From positions 372,001-436,000 of the forward strand of contig NZ_CP081297.1 of assembly GCF_019711355.1 (NCBI RefSeq): 64,000 bases of DNA, in the 5' to 3' direction. Positions 30,600 to 39,723 of this stretch are shown here, in pieces. A model generated the notes under the pieces. It was not told the origin of the DNA and ran no database searches. It was given only the letters and a program-made list of their open reading frames with translations. The translations under genes were made by a program, and so were the position numbers. This stretch comes from Qipengyuania psychrotolerans (GTDB lineage: Bacteria > Pseudomonadota > Alphaproteobacteria > Sphingomonadales > Sphingomonadaceae). Every line of letters begins with the position of its first letter. The stretch's first letter is position 1.

Positions 30600-33503
30600 T
30601 TATTGTTCGTCCGGGACGGTCCGCAATTGCCGTGAGTAGAACCAGCCGATCCCGATCAGGCTCGCTCCCAGGGCAAGGAAGCTTGCAATCTGGACCAGCC
30701 CTTCCAGCCCGGCTGTATCGAAGCCGAAAACCTTTATGGCCGCGCCGGTCATCAGGACCAGCGAGCCGACCCGCCAGGTCCGTTCACCGCGCCTGCTGCC
30801 GATCAGCAGGAAGACGATGGCCAGCACGATTGCGACCAGCGATCGCAGCAAATCCTCGGCCTGCGACATGGGATCGTCGGGCAAATAGCTGCTCGCGAAG
30901 ATTTGCCGTAGCAGCGTGATCGCCCCAAGCGTTGCCAGCGCCATGACCGCTGCATCGATATAGCGGCGCAGTCGTGGTTGCCATAGGCGCAGCGAAAGCA
31001 GTGTGCCGATTGCCAGCGCGAAGGTGGCAAGCGCCAGATTGGCAACGGGGACCTGCCCGACTGCCTGCATCGCAAACAACGGATTGTGCCAGAAGCCGGT
31101 AAACCAGGCGAAATGCGCCAAAGACAGCGCCGCCAGAATGCTCGCCAGCAGGGGGCTGGCTTTCCATCGGCCCATACCCGTGGCCGCGCCCCATGCGAGT
31201 GCGAGCATAAGCGCTTCGAATAGCGTTCTTTCAGCGAGGCCTGTCTGTTCGAATGCAGTCACAGTCTCGATAGCGAAGATCTGTTTGAACAGGACGTGCA
31301 GCGCGATGAAACCGACTGGCAGCGCGGCCCAGTAAGCTGGAATAGTGATCTCGGTGAACCGGGTGGTCGTGATCCGTGCAGCAGCAAGTGCCAGCCCAAA
31401 CGGCAGGATAAAGCCGAAGGTCTCGCGCAGCCCCGGAAGATCGCCGAGCATGAACGGGTCCCCGGAAAGTGCACCAATACCCCCCTCGGCCCACGTTCCC
31501 AGTGGAGGGAGCGCCCACATCGCGGTCGTCAATACGAAAGCAAGAACGGCCCCTTCGCGTTCCGAATGCTTCCAGCGAAGTCCAAGGGCCATCACACCCG
31601 CAAGCCATGCATTGGCAATTGGCGGCAGGACCTGTGCGAGCGCGCAAAACAGCACGATCGCGGCCAGGAATTCCGCAACGGATCTCGGCAAGCGATTTTT
31701 CAGGAAAAATGCCAATGCGGCCAATGGTGCGCCAGCGACAAGCCATCGGAGCAAGGCTAGATAATCGGGCGCATCCATTCCTCGGAAGATCGCCATCAAC
31801 TCGCTTGAGCCTGCATCCGTGCCCGGCAGAAGCGCCACTGGAACGACGGCAAAGAGCCAGCCGACCGACGCGAGTGCGGAGTTTTCCAAGAGGCGGTGTC
31901 GCAAGAGGTACACCAGCGCGATGCCGATGATGCCGGTCGCAATCGGCATGGACCATTCCGGCAAAAGCTTGTCTGCCGCGAGCGCCAGCAGAAAGCTCGC
32001 CGATGCGAGATTCACTGCGAGGGTTTCAGGTTCGCCCCTTCGCCACAGCAACTTCGATGCTGCGGCCGGGATGATTGCAAGAACGGCGCTGGCCATACCC
32101 TGAAACAGCCCGGGGCTTTCGAGGTGCCACAGGCTCGCCGCCGTCGTCAGGCCCAGCAGCGAGGGGACGGCAGCGACCGTCACGCGGTCGACAATATGGT
32201 CGGTGCCGCGGCTCAGGTGGAGGAGCGGGATCCCGGCAAACACGGCCGCCAGCGCGGTGAGGACCAGGCCGAAGGAAACCAGATCCGGCGATGGCCAGAA
32301 GCCGAGCAGCAAAATGCCTATGGCGGCCGCAATAGCGCTGCCGGGGCGGATGTCCTCGCGGCGCCAACCGAACCAGGCGAGGGTGCTGGCAAGGAGCAGG
32401 TAGAGGCCCCACGTCAAAGGCGAGTATCCGCCCTCGTTCACCAGAACCGCCAGTTGCAGCGAAGCGATCGCCGCCGAAGCCAGTCGCAAGGGTTGTTCGA
32501 ACCGGGTGGTCGTCATGACCGCGGGCAGGATTGCCCCCAGCAGCACGAAGAACAACCCCAGAGCGACGATGTCGAGGGCCGAAAACCCGCTTCCGGTCAG
32601 GAGCAATCCGCCCCATCCAAGCCCGCCGATCAATGCGGCAAGGCCCAGCCAGGGCCTGCGTTGCCGGTTGCCGGTCTGCGTCAATCCGCCTGTGACCAGC
32701 GCGAGATACAGAGCGAGCAGCGGAAGGTTGGCCTCGTCGCTGCCGACAAGGGCCGGAGCAGCAAAGCCGCCCACGAGGCCGAGTACCGCGCTCGGCAGGC
32801 CGAAGCGATAAGACAATGCAATGGCTAGCGCGGTGACCCCCGCAAGCCCGAGGAAGGCAATGGTTTGCCCGATCAGTGCGTATTGCGTGCCGGCCAGATA
32901 GAAGCCTGCGTACAGTGTCGCGAGGCCGGCGCCGGCCAGAGCCTGGCAAACGCGTTCGTCGCCGACCCGGTCCGCATTCCGGTAGGCTGCCTCCGCAGCG
33001 CCGAGCAGACCAATGCCGAACAGGAATGACAGCGCCACACGAACGACCTGCGTCAACAGCCCCTGTTCGATGGAATAGCGCACGGCCAGGACGCCGGTAA
33101 CCGCCAGCGTAACTCCGCCTGCCCAGATTGGCAGCTTGCGGCCGAACACATCCTCGAAATCCAGTGCGAAACGCGGGCCGCTTCTGGGTTCATCGAGATC
33201 AGGCGCGTCCAAGTCCTCGGGCGGAACCTCCTCCACTTCTTCCGGCGCTGGAGGCGCAGAAGCGAGTTTCACGGAAGAGGGAACAGAGACTGTTTTCGCA
33301 GCGGCAGGCGCCGCAGCCTCCCGTTCCATCGGCGGGACTGGTTGTTCATCGGGAAGGGGTTCTGCCGTACGCCCCATTCTCAGCAGGTGCAGCACGTGCT
33401 CGAGCGAGCCCTCCAGCCCCTCAATCTGCTGCTTCAATAGCCGCAGTTCGCCGCGCTGGTAGAATGCGACCCCAAACAGGACCAGGATCAATAGCCAGTC
33501 CAT
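30600..33503 (-). CDS. DUF2339-family very large integral membrane protein
   Basis: A 967-aa protein with roughly 25 or more hydrophobic helices covering nearly all of it after residue 115. It begins with one membrane helix and a short coiled coil (LLKQQIEGLEGSLEHVLHLL), then a proline- and alanine-rich cytoplasmic linker, then the multi-pass region starting near WAGGVTLAVTGVLAVRYSIE. This layout is that of DUF2339 proteins, which have no established function. It converges with rplA and is followed upstream (57 bases) by the CinA-like gene on the same strand. I cannot predict a substrate or activity. Confidence 0.8.
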   Translation of the reverse strand: MDWLLILVLFGVAFYQRGELRLLKQQIEGLEGSLEHVLHLLRMGRTAEPLPDEQPVPPMEREAAAPAAAKTVSVPSSVKLASAPPAPEEVEEVPPEDLDAPDLDEPRSGPRFALDFEDVFGRKLPIWAGGVTLAVTGVLAVRYSIEQGLLTQVVRVALSFLFGIGLLGAAEAAYRNADRVGDERVCQALAGAGLATLYAGFYLAGTQYALIGQTIAFLGLAGVTALAIALSYRFGLPSAVLGLVGGFAAPALVGSDEANLPLLALYLALVTGGLTQTGNRQRRPWLGLAALIGGLGWGGLLLTGSGFSALDIVALGLFFVLLGAILPAVMTTTRFEQPLRLASAAIASLQLAVLVNEGGYSPLTWGLYLLLASTLAWFGWRREDIRPGSAIAAAIGILLLGFWPSPDLVSFGLVLTALAAVFAGIPLLHLSRGTDHIVDRVTVAAVPSLLGLTTAASLWHLESPGLFQGMASAVLAIIPAAASKLLWRRGEPETLAVNLASASFLLALAADKLLPEWSMPIATGIIGIALVYLLRHRLLENSALASVGWLFAVVPVALLPGTDAGSSELMAIFRGMDAPDYLALLRWLVAGAPLAALAFFLKNRLPRSVAEFLAAIVLFCALAQVLPPIANAWLAGVMALGLRWKHSEREGAVLAFVLTTAMWALPPLGTWAEGGIGALSGDPFMLGDLPGLRETFGFILPFGLALAAARITTTRFTEITIPAYWAALPVGFIALHVLFKQIFAIETVTAFEQTGLAERTLFEALMLALAWGAATGMGRWKASPLLASILAALSLAHFAWFTGFWHNPLFAMQAVGQVPVANLALATFALAIGTLLSLRLWQPRLRRYIDAAVMALATLGAITLLRQIFASSYLPDDPMSQAEDLLRSLVAIVLAIVFLLIGSRRGERTWRVGSLVLMTGAAIKVFGFDTAGLEGLVQIASFLALGASLIGIGWFYSRQLRTVPDEQ

Positions 33504-33560
33504 CTAGCCCCTCCTTAAGGTGCCTAGGCTAGCGAATGGGACCTGCGAAACAAGCGCTTA

Positions 33561-34316
33561 TCAAATTCCTCCGGGGGTAAATTCGAAGCCCGCCTGCGAC
33601 AGGCGCTCGCAAAGTTCGGCCATGCAGGCATCAAGTGCAGCGCGGTCGGTCGACCGAACCACGAAGTTCGAGCCGACTTTACCCTCCCGGAAGAACGGAT
33701 AGCTGCCGATCTGGCAATTCTCATGCGCCTGTTCGACTTCGCGCAGTTCGGTGGAAATTTCGCTTTCAGGGATGAAGCCGCCAACTGTCTCGCTCAGCAG
33801 CGGCTCGCCGCCTTCCAGCGTGCCGGTCAGCGCATCGAGCATTCCGGCTGTAATGTGGGGCACCCCGGCCATGAGGTGGAGGTTGCCGATCTTGATACCC
33901 GGTGCGCCTGACATACGGTTCGGGATCAGCTCGCCGCCTTCGGGCACGCGGGCCATGCGCAAGCGGCCTTCGGTCAGCCCGCCCTTGTCCGCATAGTAAC
34001 GCTCGAGAATAGCGCGCGCTTCGGGATGGATGACGACACCTACGCCAAGAGCCTTTGCGACTGCGTCGACGGTAATATCGTCGTGGGTCGGGCCGATACC
34101 CCCTGTGGTGAACGTGTAATCGTATGCCTCGCGCATCGCGTTGACCGCATCGGCGATCGTGTCGATCACATCGGGGACGACACGCACTTCGGTGAGGCGG
34201 ATGGCCTGTACCTGAAGCCAGCTGGCGACCTGCGCGATGTTCTTGTCATGCGTGCGGCCGGACAGGATTTCGTCGCCGATGACGACGAGGCCTGCGGTAT
34301 AGATGCGTTTGTTCAT
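33561..34316 (-). CDS. CinA-like molybdopterin-binding-fold protein (competence/damage-inducible protein A N-terminal family)
   Basis: A 251-aa protein of the MoCF/CinA fold. It starts AGLVVIGDEILSGRTHDKN, and has the diagnostic TTGGIGPTHDDITVDAVAK near residue 90 and the later NRMSGAPGIKIGNLHLMAGVPH. Only this first CinA domain is present; the C-terminal pyrazinamidase-like deamidase domain of full CinA is missing, as is common. The fold is linked to ADP-ribose pyrophosphatase activity in some relatives, but activity here is not assured. It follows the flavin monooxygenase gene after 33 bases on the same strand and is probably cotranscribed. Confidence 0.85.
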   Translation of the reverse strand: MNKRIYTAGLVVIGDEILSGRTHDKNIAQVASWLQVQAIRLTEVRVVPDVIDTIADAVNAMREAYDYTFTTGGIGPTHDDITVDAVAKALGVGVVIHPEARAILERYYADKGGLTEGRLRMARVPEGGELIPNRMSGAPGIKIGNLHLMAGVPHITAGMLDALTGTLEGGEPLLSETVGGFIPESEISTELREVEQAHENCQIGSYPFFREGKVGSNFVVRSTDRAALDACMAELCERLSQAGFEFTPGGI

Positions 34317-34349
34317 GCGGGCAGGGTTAGGCGGGCTTGCCGCAGAATG

Positions 34350-35852
34350 CTACTCCGCAGCTTCGAGCGTTTCGTCCGAGCTGCGCGAATTGGAGCCTTT
34401 CCGGCGAAGTGCAAGGATCCCGTCGTCGACCGGTTCTTCGCGCATCTGTTTGCGATCAAGGACATATTCCTGATTGAGACGCCACGGATACCCCACGGCA
34501 TTCTTTGGCATGATGTGCTTGCCGCGCTGGATGTAGCCCGAGGAGAAGTCGAAGATATCGTCCTCTTCCAGCCCATGGTCTTCCGGAAGGACAGGCATGG
34601 CGATGTCGACACCCTTGGCTTCCATTTCGTTGAGCACACGGCAGACGTAGTCGGAATTTATGTCCGCGCGCAGGGTCCAGCTGGCGTTGAGATAACCGAA
34701 GACCACCGCGAGGTTCGGCACGTTCGAGAACATGCAGCCCTTGTAGTAAAAGCGCTGTGCGAAATCGACGGGTTCCCCTTCTATGGAAACCTTGATCTTG
34801 CCTACCAGGGCCAGCTTCAGGCCGGTTGCGGTGACCACGATATCGGCCGGAAGGAAGCTGTCGTCCTTCAGCCTGACGCCACCTTTTTCGAACGCCTTGA
34901 TGTGGCCTGTGACGACATCGGCCTTGCCGCCCTTGATCGCTGCGAAAAGATCGTCGTCCGGCACCAGGCACAGGCGCTGGTCCCATGGATTGTATGGCGG
35001 GGTGAAAGGCGTCAGGTCATAATCCTGGCCCATCGACTTGCGGATGCGCTTGTGCAGGCCGTCCTTCACCTTCTGCGGCTTGTTGCGGGCCATCTTGAAG
35101 CTGAAGTCCTGCATCTTGATGTTTTTCCAGCGCGTGATCCGGTAAGCCAGTTTTTCTGGCAGGACTTTGCGAAGGAAATTTGCCACTGCATCCTTGGCCG
35201 GGCGCGAGAACATCCAGGTCGGCGTGCGCTGCAGCATCGTTACCTTGGCCGCTTTCTTGGCCATCGACGGTACGATCGTGACGGCGGTGGCGCCGGATCC
35301 GATCACCACGACCTGCTTGCCGGCATAATCGAGATCTTCGGGCCAGAACTGCGGATGGATAACCTGGCCTTCGAATTCTCCGAAATCGAAGCCGGGATCA
35401 TAGGGCTCGTCGTAATCGTAATAGCCCGAGCCGAGGTAGAGCCAGTTTGCGGTCAGATGCTTGCGCTCGCCATTCTCGGCCTCGACCGTGACGTGCCAGC
35501 GCGCATCTGCACCGCGCCAATCGGCGGCGATGACCTTGTGGCCGAACCGGATGTGCCGGCGGATGTCCCGCTCGTCCGCGATCGTGTCGAGGTAGTCGAG
35601 AATCGCAGGTGCATCGGCGATCGACTTTTCGTGCTTCCAGGGTTCGAAATCGAAGCCCAGAGTATGCATGTCGCTGTCCGAGCGGATGCCCGGATACCGG
35701 AACAAATCCCACGTGCCGCCAAGGTTATCCCGGCGCTCCAGAATCGCGTAGCTGCGTGACGGAGATTTCTCCGTCATGTGGGCCGCCATGCCGATCCCAG
35801 AAATGCCGGCACCAACAATAAGGACGTCGAAATCGGTCGCGCGGTCGCTCAT
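34350..35852 (-). CDS. flavin-containing monooxygenase (Baeyer-Villiger type)
   Basis: A 500-aa class B flavin monooxygenase. The FAD motif is VLIVGAGISGIGMAAHM near residue 12, the NADPH motif VVVIGSGATAVTIVPSMA near 183, and between them the GTWDLFRYPGIRSDSDMHTLGF region of BVMOs of the EthA type. FxGxxxHxxxW-like segment: FEGQVIHPQFWPEDLD near residue 165, which supports a Baeyer-Villiger or N-oxide enzyme. Such enzymes oxidise ketones or amines; the substrate is unknown. The ATG at 35852 is chosen because GGGAGA lies just upstream; a start five codons earlier is possible. It is divergent from the sugar-transferase gene. Confidence 0.85.
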   Translation of the reverse strand: MSDRATDFDVLIVGAGISGIGMAAHMTEKSPSRSYAILERRDNLGGTWDLFRYPGIRSDSDMHTLGFDFEPWKHEKSIADAPAILDYLDTIADERDIRRHIRFGHKVIAADWRGADARWHVTVEAENGERKHLTANWLYLGSGYYDYDEPYDPGFDFGEFEGQVIHPQFWPEDLDYAGKQVVVIGSGATAVTIVPSMAKKAAKVTMLQRTPTWMFSRPAKDAVANFLRKVLPEKLAYRITRWKNIKMQDFSFKMARNKPQKVKDGLHKRIRKSMGQDYDLTPFTPPYNPWDQRLCLVPDDDLFAAIKGGKADVVTGHIKAFEKGGVRLKDDSFLPADIVVTATGLKLALVGKIKVSIEGEPVDFAQRFYYKGCMFSNVPNLAVVFGYLNASWTLRADINSDYVCRVLNEMEAKGVDIAMPVLPEDHGLEEDDIFDFSSGYIQRGKHIMPKNAVGYPWRLNQEYVLDRKQMREEPVDDGILALRRKGSNSRSSDETLEAAE

Positions 35853-35978
35853 CGGTCTTTCTCCCATGAGGCAAGACTAACTCAACTTCTCGAAATGCGC
35901 TAGCCTCGGTTTTCTTTCGCAACTCGATTTCATCGCGGCAATGCCGTAGGGGCCATCTGCCAGACGGAGCTGCACGCG

Positions 35979-36914
35979 TTGTCCCTATCATTTTACGGTC
36001 TGCTCATCGTACCCGAAAACGGCGAGAGAACAGCGAACCTGCCTTCCGGAAAATCGCCGCTCGACATCTATTTGCGGTGCGGTGCGCAAAGCGCCAGATC
36101 CTTTGCGCATTTCGGTTATGATTGGACTCTGATTTCCGATCGTCCGGAATTGCTCGCCGAACGGTGCAAGGCCTTGGGGATCGAAACTCCCCCGTTGCGG
36201 GGCGCAGAGTTCTCGCTTGATGTTCCCGCCGACATTCCATTCCGTGCGGCACACCATAAACTCGAATTGATCGAGAAATTCGGGACAGGCGAATTTGGGA
36301 GCAGGGCGGCGCTGGTCGACCTCGACACGGTATGCGTGCGCCCGATTGACGAGCGATTTTGCGTGATCGACGGAATTGCAGGGTACCGGCTAGGGGCCGA
36401 TGAGGGGATCGAATGTGCCGACGAGCGCTTGGCCGATAGCCTCGCGATCCTGCTCGGTGACAGTTTTCGGAAGGAATGGTGGGGTGGTGAATTCCTGATC
36501 GGCGATAGCGTATCGTTCGCCAGGCTGGCCGAGGATATCGCCGCGTTGTGGACTGTCTATCTGGCGCATTGGCAATCCATGCTTCACGCAGGCGATGAGA
36601 TGGTTTTGGGGGCGGCATTGCAGCGGTTTGAAAGCCGTGGTGGCTCGCTCGTCGACGTGCGGGACACGGATACGATCGCCCGGTATTGGACCTCTCGCAC
36701 CAGGCATAGACCCCGGCCGTTTCGCGATCTGGATGCTTCCGCGATCCTGCATTTGCCTGCCGATAAGGAATTCCTGTCCGCATCGCTGGACGGGTCCTTC
36801 GAACCGGACCGCTTCCGGAAGAAGCTGGACCGCCATGTCAAAGGCAAGATCAATCGGCGAAAGTTGCTGAGCTTTGCTCGGCGTGACGGGTTGATGCGGC
36901 CTCGCTACCGCTGA
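35979..36914 (+). CDS. predicted GT-A-fold glycosyltransferase-like protein
   Basis: A 311-aa protein of no family I can name. It has a nucleotide-sugar-transferase look: a beta strand ending in ALVDLDTVCVRP near residue 109 holds the Asp-x-Asp pattern, and GDEMVLGAAL near residue 208 resembles the later acidic motif of GT8-like enzymes. There is no signal peptide or membrane helix. The start is TTG at 35979, with GGAG nine bases upstream; no in-frame ATG exists before the conserved part. Its end overlaps the convergent polymerase gene (36905-36914). The neighbourhood supports surface sugar synthesis. Confidence 0.6.
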   Translation: MSLSFYGLLIVPENGERTANLPSGKSPLDIYLRCGAQSARSFAHFGYDWTLISDRPELLAERCKALGIETPPLRGAEFSLDVPADIPFRAAHHKLELIEKFGTGEFGSRAALVDLDTVCVRPIDERFCVIDGIAGYRLGADEGIECADERLADSLAILLGDSFRKEWWGGEFLIGDSVSFARLAEDIAALWTVYLAHWQSMLHAGDEMVLGAALQRFESRGGSLVDVRDTDTIARYWTSRTRHRPRPFRDLDASAILHLPADKEFLSASLDGSFEPDRFRKKLDRHVKGKINRRKLLSFARRDGLMRPRYR

Positions 36915-38308
36915 TCTTTCGTCTGGCTGGCGAGGCTCCGGCGGCGCTCGGCCGGTGACTGGGCCAGAAACTCGCTCACCGGCTGGTTCCAATCGTGGAC
37001 ATGTGCGCCCCTGGCGGGACCGAGCAGCCGCTGCGCCAGAACAACCATCAGTAGCGGGCCCAGATAGAACGGCATCTGCCGCGCAAATGTCAGCAGGGTC
37101 CCGTCCCGCAGCACATTGAATGCGGTCGCGATCAGCAGGGCATAGGCCAGGTGCGCAAGAGGGGTCGCTCTTCTCGTGAGCAGCCAGACGAAAAGATAGG
37201 CATAAAGCATCGCGAAAAAGAGCGTCTGGATCACCACCCCGACATAGCCGAGCGACAACCAGCCCGCACCCGGCAACGAGGCGGTCATTCCGATAGGGCG
37301 CCCATAATCCCACAGCGAAAAATTCTGGATCGGCGGGCCGACAGGTTTATCCTTCCATAGCGCCCGGGGCACCGGTTCGGTGAAGACCTGCAAGTTGCTG
37401 GCGAAATAGTCATAGGTGTTGCTGCGCTGCGGGACCGCGTAAACGACGTATTCGAAATACTCGAGATTGGCGAAGTCCATGCCTTCAAGCGGAGCGAGTT
37501 CGGCGTCCTGCGTATAGGTCACCTCCGCACCTCCGCCGAGCACGCCTCGCAAGGAGGCACCCCGGTCGAGTACCAGCTGTCCGAATGCCAGCGCCGCGAC
37601 ACAGGCCAGCGCCATGACGCGCCAATCGAACCAGCGCCTGCGCATCTCGAGCAGCGCCAGAATGCCGATAGCGCTGGCCGCATAAATGATAGGGCCGCGG
37701 ATCCCGGTGCCTCCCTGCAGCAGCATGAAAACGCCGAAGAATGCCCAGCTCCACCAACGGTAGCGGGCGAGCCAGATGATCATCACGGTTATGGGTGCCA
37801 AAAAAAGCGAGGCATCAGTCAACCAGCCAACGCCGCCAATGTTGATTGCCGTGCCCGTTGCCGCGTCGCGGATCATTGATCCGAACTCCTCGGAACGCTG
37901 CTGCCAGTTTTCCAGCAATGACCAGACAGCAAGCGGGCTGAGAAGAGCGGCTACGACGATAATCGGTTTCGTCAGGCTGGCCCGTGCACGGGCGAAAACT
38001 TCGTCGTCCAGCGGTGCGGGGGGCTCTTTCGCAATGTAGAGGGATGACGCGACGAACACCACCATGGCAAGGTTCGCGGCCAGGATGACCGTTATCTTGT
38101 CGCTGATCGACGGCATGAACTCGAAAAGGCGATAAACGAAATTGAAGTCGTAAATCCGCGCCACGATCGGGCGGATAACGAAAATGAACCCGTGAAAGGC
38201 CAGATAGAATGTCGCAGGATGCATCAGGCCAGCTGCCGGATGCCGCAGATAGGCGATGCTCGTCGCGGCGAAGATGATGGCAGAGGCAAGAAGCAGCAGG
38301 TCGTACAC
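36905..38308 (-). CDS. polysaccharide polymerase (Wzy/O-antigen polymerase-like)
   Basis: A 467-aa protein with about ten to eleven membrane spans and a large loop (about residues 240-340) between spans, as in Wzy-type polymerases. Matching motifs are few, as is usual for this family: a GGTGIRGPIIYAASAIG stretch and the loop segment SNLQVFTEPVPRALWKDK. Role inferred: joining sugar repeat units on the periplasmic side. The start is GTG at 38308. Next upstream is the flippase gene, 44 bases away, so one transcript is likely. It overlaps the convergent sugar-transferase gene by ten bases. Confidence 0.65.
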   Translation of the reverse strand: MYDLLLLASAIIFAATSIAYLRHPAAGLMHPATFYLAFHGFIFVIRPIVARIYDFNFVYRLFEFMPSISDKITVILAANLAMVVFVASSLYIAKEPPAPLDDEVFARARASLTKPIIVVAALLSPLAVWSLLENWQQRSEEFGSMIRDAATGTAINIGGVGWLTDASLFLAPITVMIIWLARYRWWSWAFFGVFMLLQGGTGIRGPIIYAASAIGILALLEMRRRWFDWRVMALACVAALAFGQLVLDRGASLRGVLGGGAEVTYTQDAELAPLEGMDFANLEYFEYVVYAVPQRSNTYDYFASNLQVFTEPVPRALWKDKPVGPPIQNFSLWDYGRPIGMTASLPGAGWLSLGYVGVVIQTLFFAMLYAYLFVWLLTRRATPLAHLAYALLIATAFNVLRDGTLLTFARQMPFYLGPLLMVVLAQRLLGPARGAHVHDWNQPVSEFLAQSPAERRRSLASQTKDQR

Positions 38309-38352
38309 AGCGATTTCTATCTAGGCCGCGCGCAAGCAGGCAGGCAAGCGGC

Positions 38353-39723
38353 TCAGCGCTTTCTCCGCAATTGCCTTGCTGCGCCAGCGATGTCTTCCAG
38401 CCTCTCTCGGGATACGAGCATTCGCAGGAACGCCCCGAAGGACAGATCGAGCTTGCGCAGGCTATCACGCACTGCAGGCACCAATTGGCAGGCTTCGGCC
38501 GCAACCAATGGGATGAGGATCACGGCCAATCTGCCGCCCCATGCGGCCAGCACGGCGGCCAGCAGCAAAGCCGCCGCCGAACCTGTCAGATACACCAGGA
38601 CGACGCGCGTATGGGCATTTGATGCAGTGAGGAGGGCGATTGGCGCTGCCGAAAGCGCGCGAAGCCAGGCGGCAGCCAGGAGGACTATGGCAACGAGAGG
38701 GTCGAAGCGTGTCTGGCTGAGGCTGTAGAGATCCTGCAGCCAAGGGCCGAAGCACAGCAGGAAAGCGGAAAAGGCCGCTGCAAACAGGAGGGAAACGACT
38801 GTCATGGTCGCCAGCAGGCGGCGCTGGATGGCTTCCTTTGGACCCTGAATATACCCGCTCTCGTAGAACTGCATGGTGTACGTCAGGTTGGTGAACAGGT
38901 CCAACAGGCGGGTGAATGTCCGGGTTACGACGAAGCTGGCCAGCAAGGCCGCTCCGAACGTTGCGCCCAGCAGCAGGACATAACCTTGCAGGTTCAACCC
39001 GAATATCAGCGGCACCAGCATGAAGGCAATCGAGGGCTTCCACAGGCCGTCTAGGCTGGCCCTAAGCGAACCGCGCCCAGCCTCGAACATTTGCGGCGCG
39101 AGACGCCGTGCTTGGATGAAGATCAAGGCTGCGCTGATGCACCGCGTGATGCCAAGCGCCATGGCGAGCACGGCGAAGCTTTCAGACTGTGTCACGCACG
39201 CGGCGATGACTGCGATCTCGATCAGGGCAGCTAGATTATAGAGCGCGATGTGGTCGGGATATCGCCCGGCAGCCCGGTACGGGATTTCCGCCACCGCCAT
39301 CTGGCTGGTGGCAAAGATGTAAAGCGCAAGCCAGCCCAATGTCGCGGGCAAATCGCCTGCTTGGGCGGCGGACAATGCGGGCATGACTGGAACAAGCCAG
39401 AAGAAGCCGACTGCGAAACAAGCGACCAGAATCCCGGTCGACAGGCTTGAAATGGCCCATGCTGCGCGAAAATCTGCCCGGGCGCGGGGTTGATCTCCAT
39501 CCTGGACCGCAGCCAGCGCGGCATTCCCGCCAGCACCAGCAAAGCCATTCCCGACCAGTCCCAGATAAGCAGGCACCGCGAACAGGACGAGCCATGCGCC
39601 GATCCGGTCCGCGCTCCAATTCGCGAAAAACAGCGGGAGAGTCGCAAACTGGACTGCGATCCTCGTGGCCAATGTCACCAGGTTCGCCGCCACGCCTCTC
39701 AGGATGCGTTTCCGGTTGCTCAA
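38353..39723 (-). CDS. polysaccharide flippase (Wzx/MATE-like)
   Basis: A 456-aa protein with about 12-14 membrane helices in the polysaccharide-transporter/MOP layout. Start: TTG at 39723, whose last bases overlap the TGA stop of the glycosyltransferase gene, giving translational coupling; a GGGAA lies upstream. A longer reading frame back to 39840 would add a basic low-complexity leader encoded inside that gene, so I reject it. Predicted role: moving lipid-linked repeat units across the inner membrane, ahead of the polymerase encoded next. Confidence 0.68.
   Translation of the reverse strand: MSNRKRILRGVAANLVTLATRIAVQFATLPLFFANWSADRIGAWLVLFAVPAYLGLVGNGFAGAGGNAALAAVQDGDQPRARADFRAAWAISSLSTGILVACFAVGFFWLVPVMPALSAAQAGDLPATLGWLALYIFATSQMAVAEIPYRAAGRYPDHIALYNLAALIEIAVIAACVTQSESFAVLAMALGITRCISAALIFIQARRLAPQMFEAGRGSLRASLDGLWKPSIAFMLVPLIFGLNLQGYVLLLGATFGAALLASFVVTRTFTRLLDLFTNLTYTMQFYESGYIQGPKEAIQRRLLATMTVVSLLFAAAFSAFLLCFGPWLQDLYSLSQTRFDPLVAIVLLAAAWLRALSAAPIALLTASNAHTRVVLVYLTGSAAALLLAAVLAAWGGRLAVILIPLVAAEACQLVPAVRDSLRKLDLSFGAFLRMLVSRERLEDIAGAARQLRRKR

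Noticed and set aside
34313..34639. Minus-strand frame of 108 codons overlapping the start of the CinA-like gene
   Set aside because: It is an out-of-frame shadow inside the flavin monooxygenase gene with no start signal.
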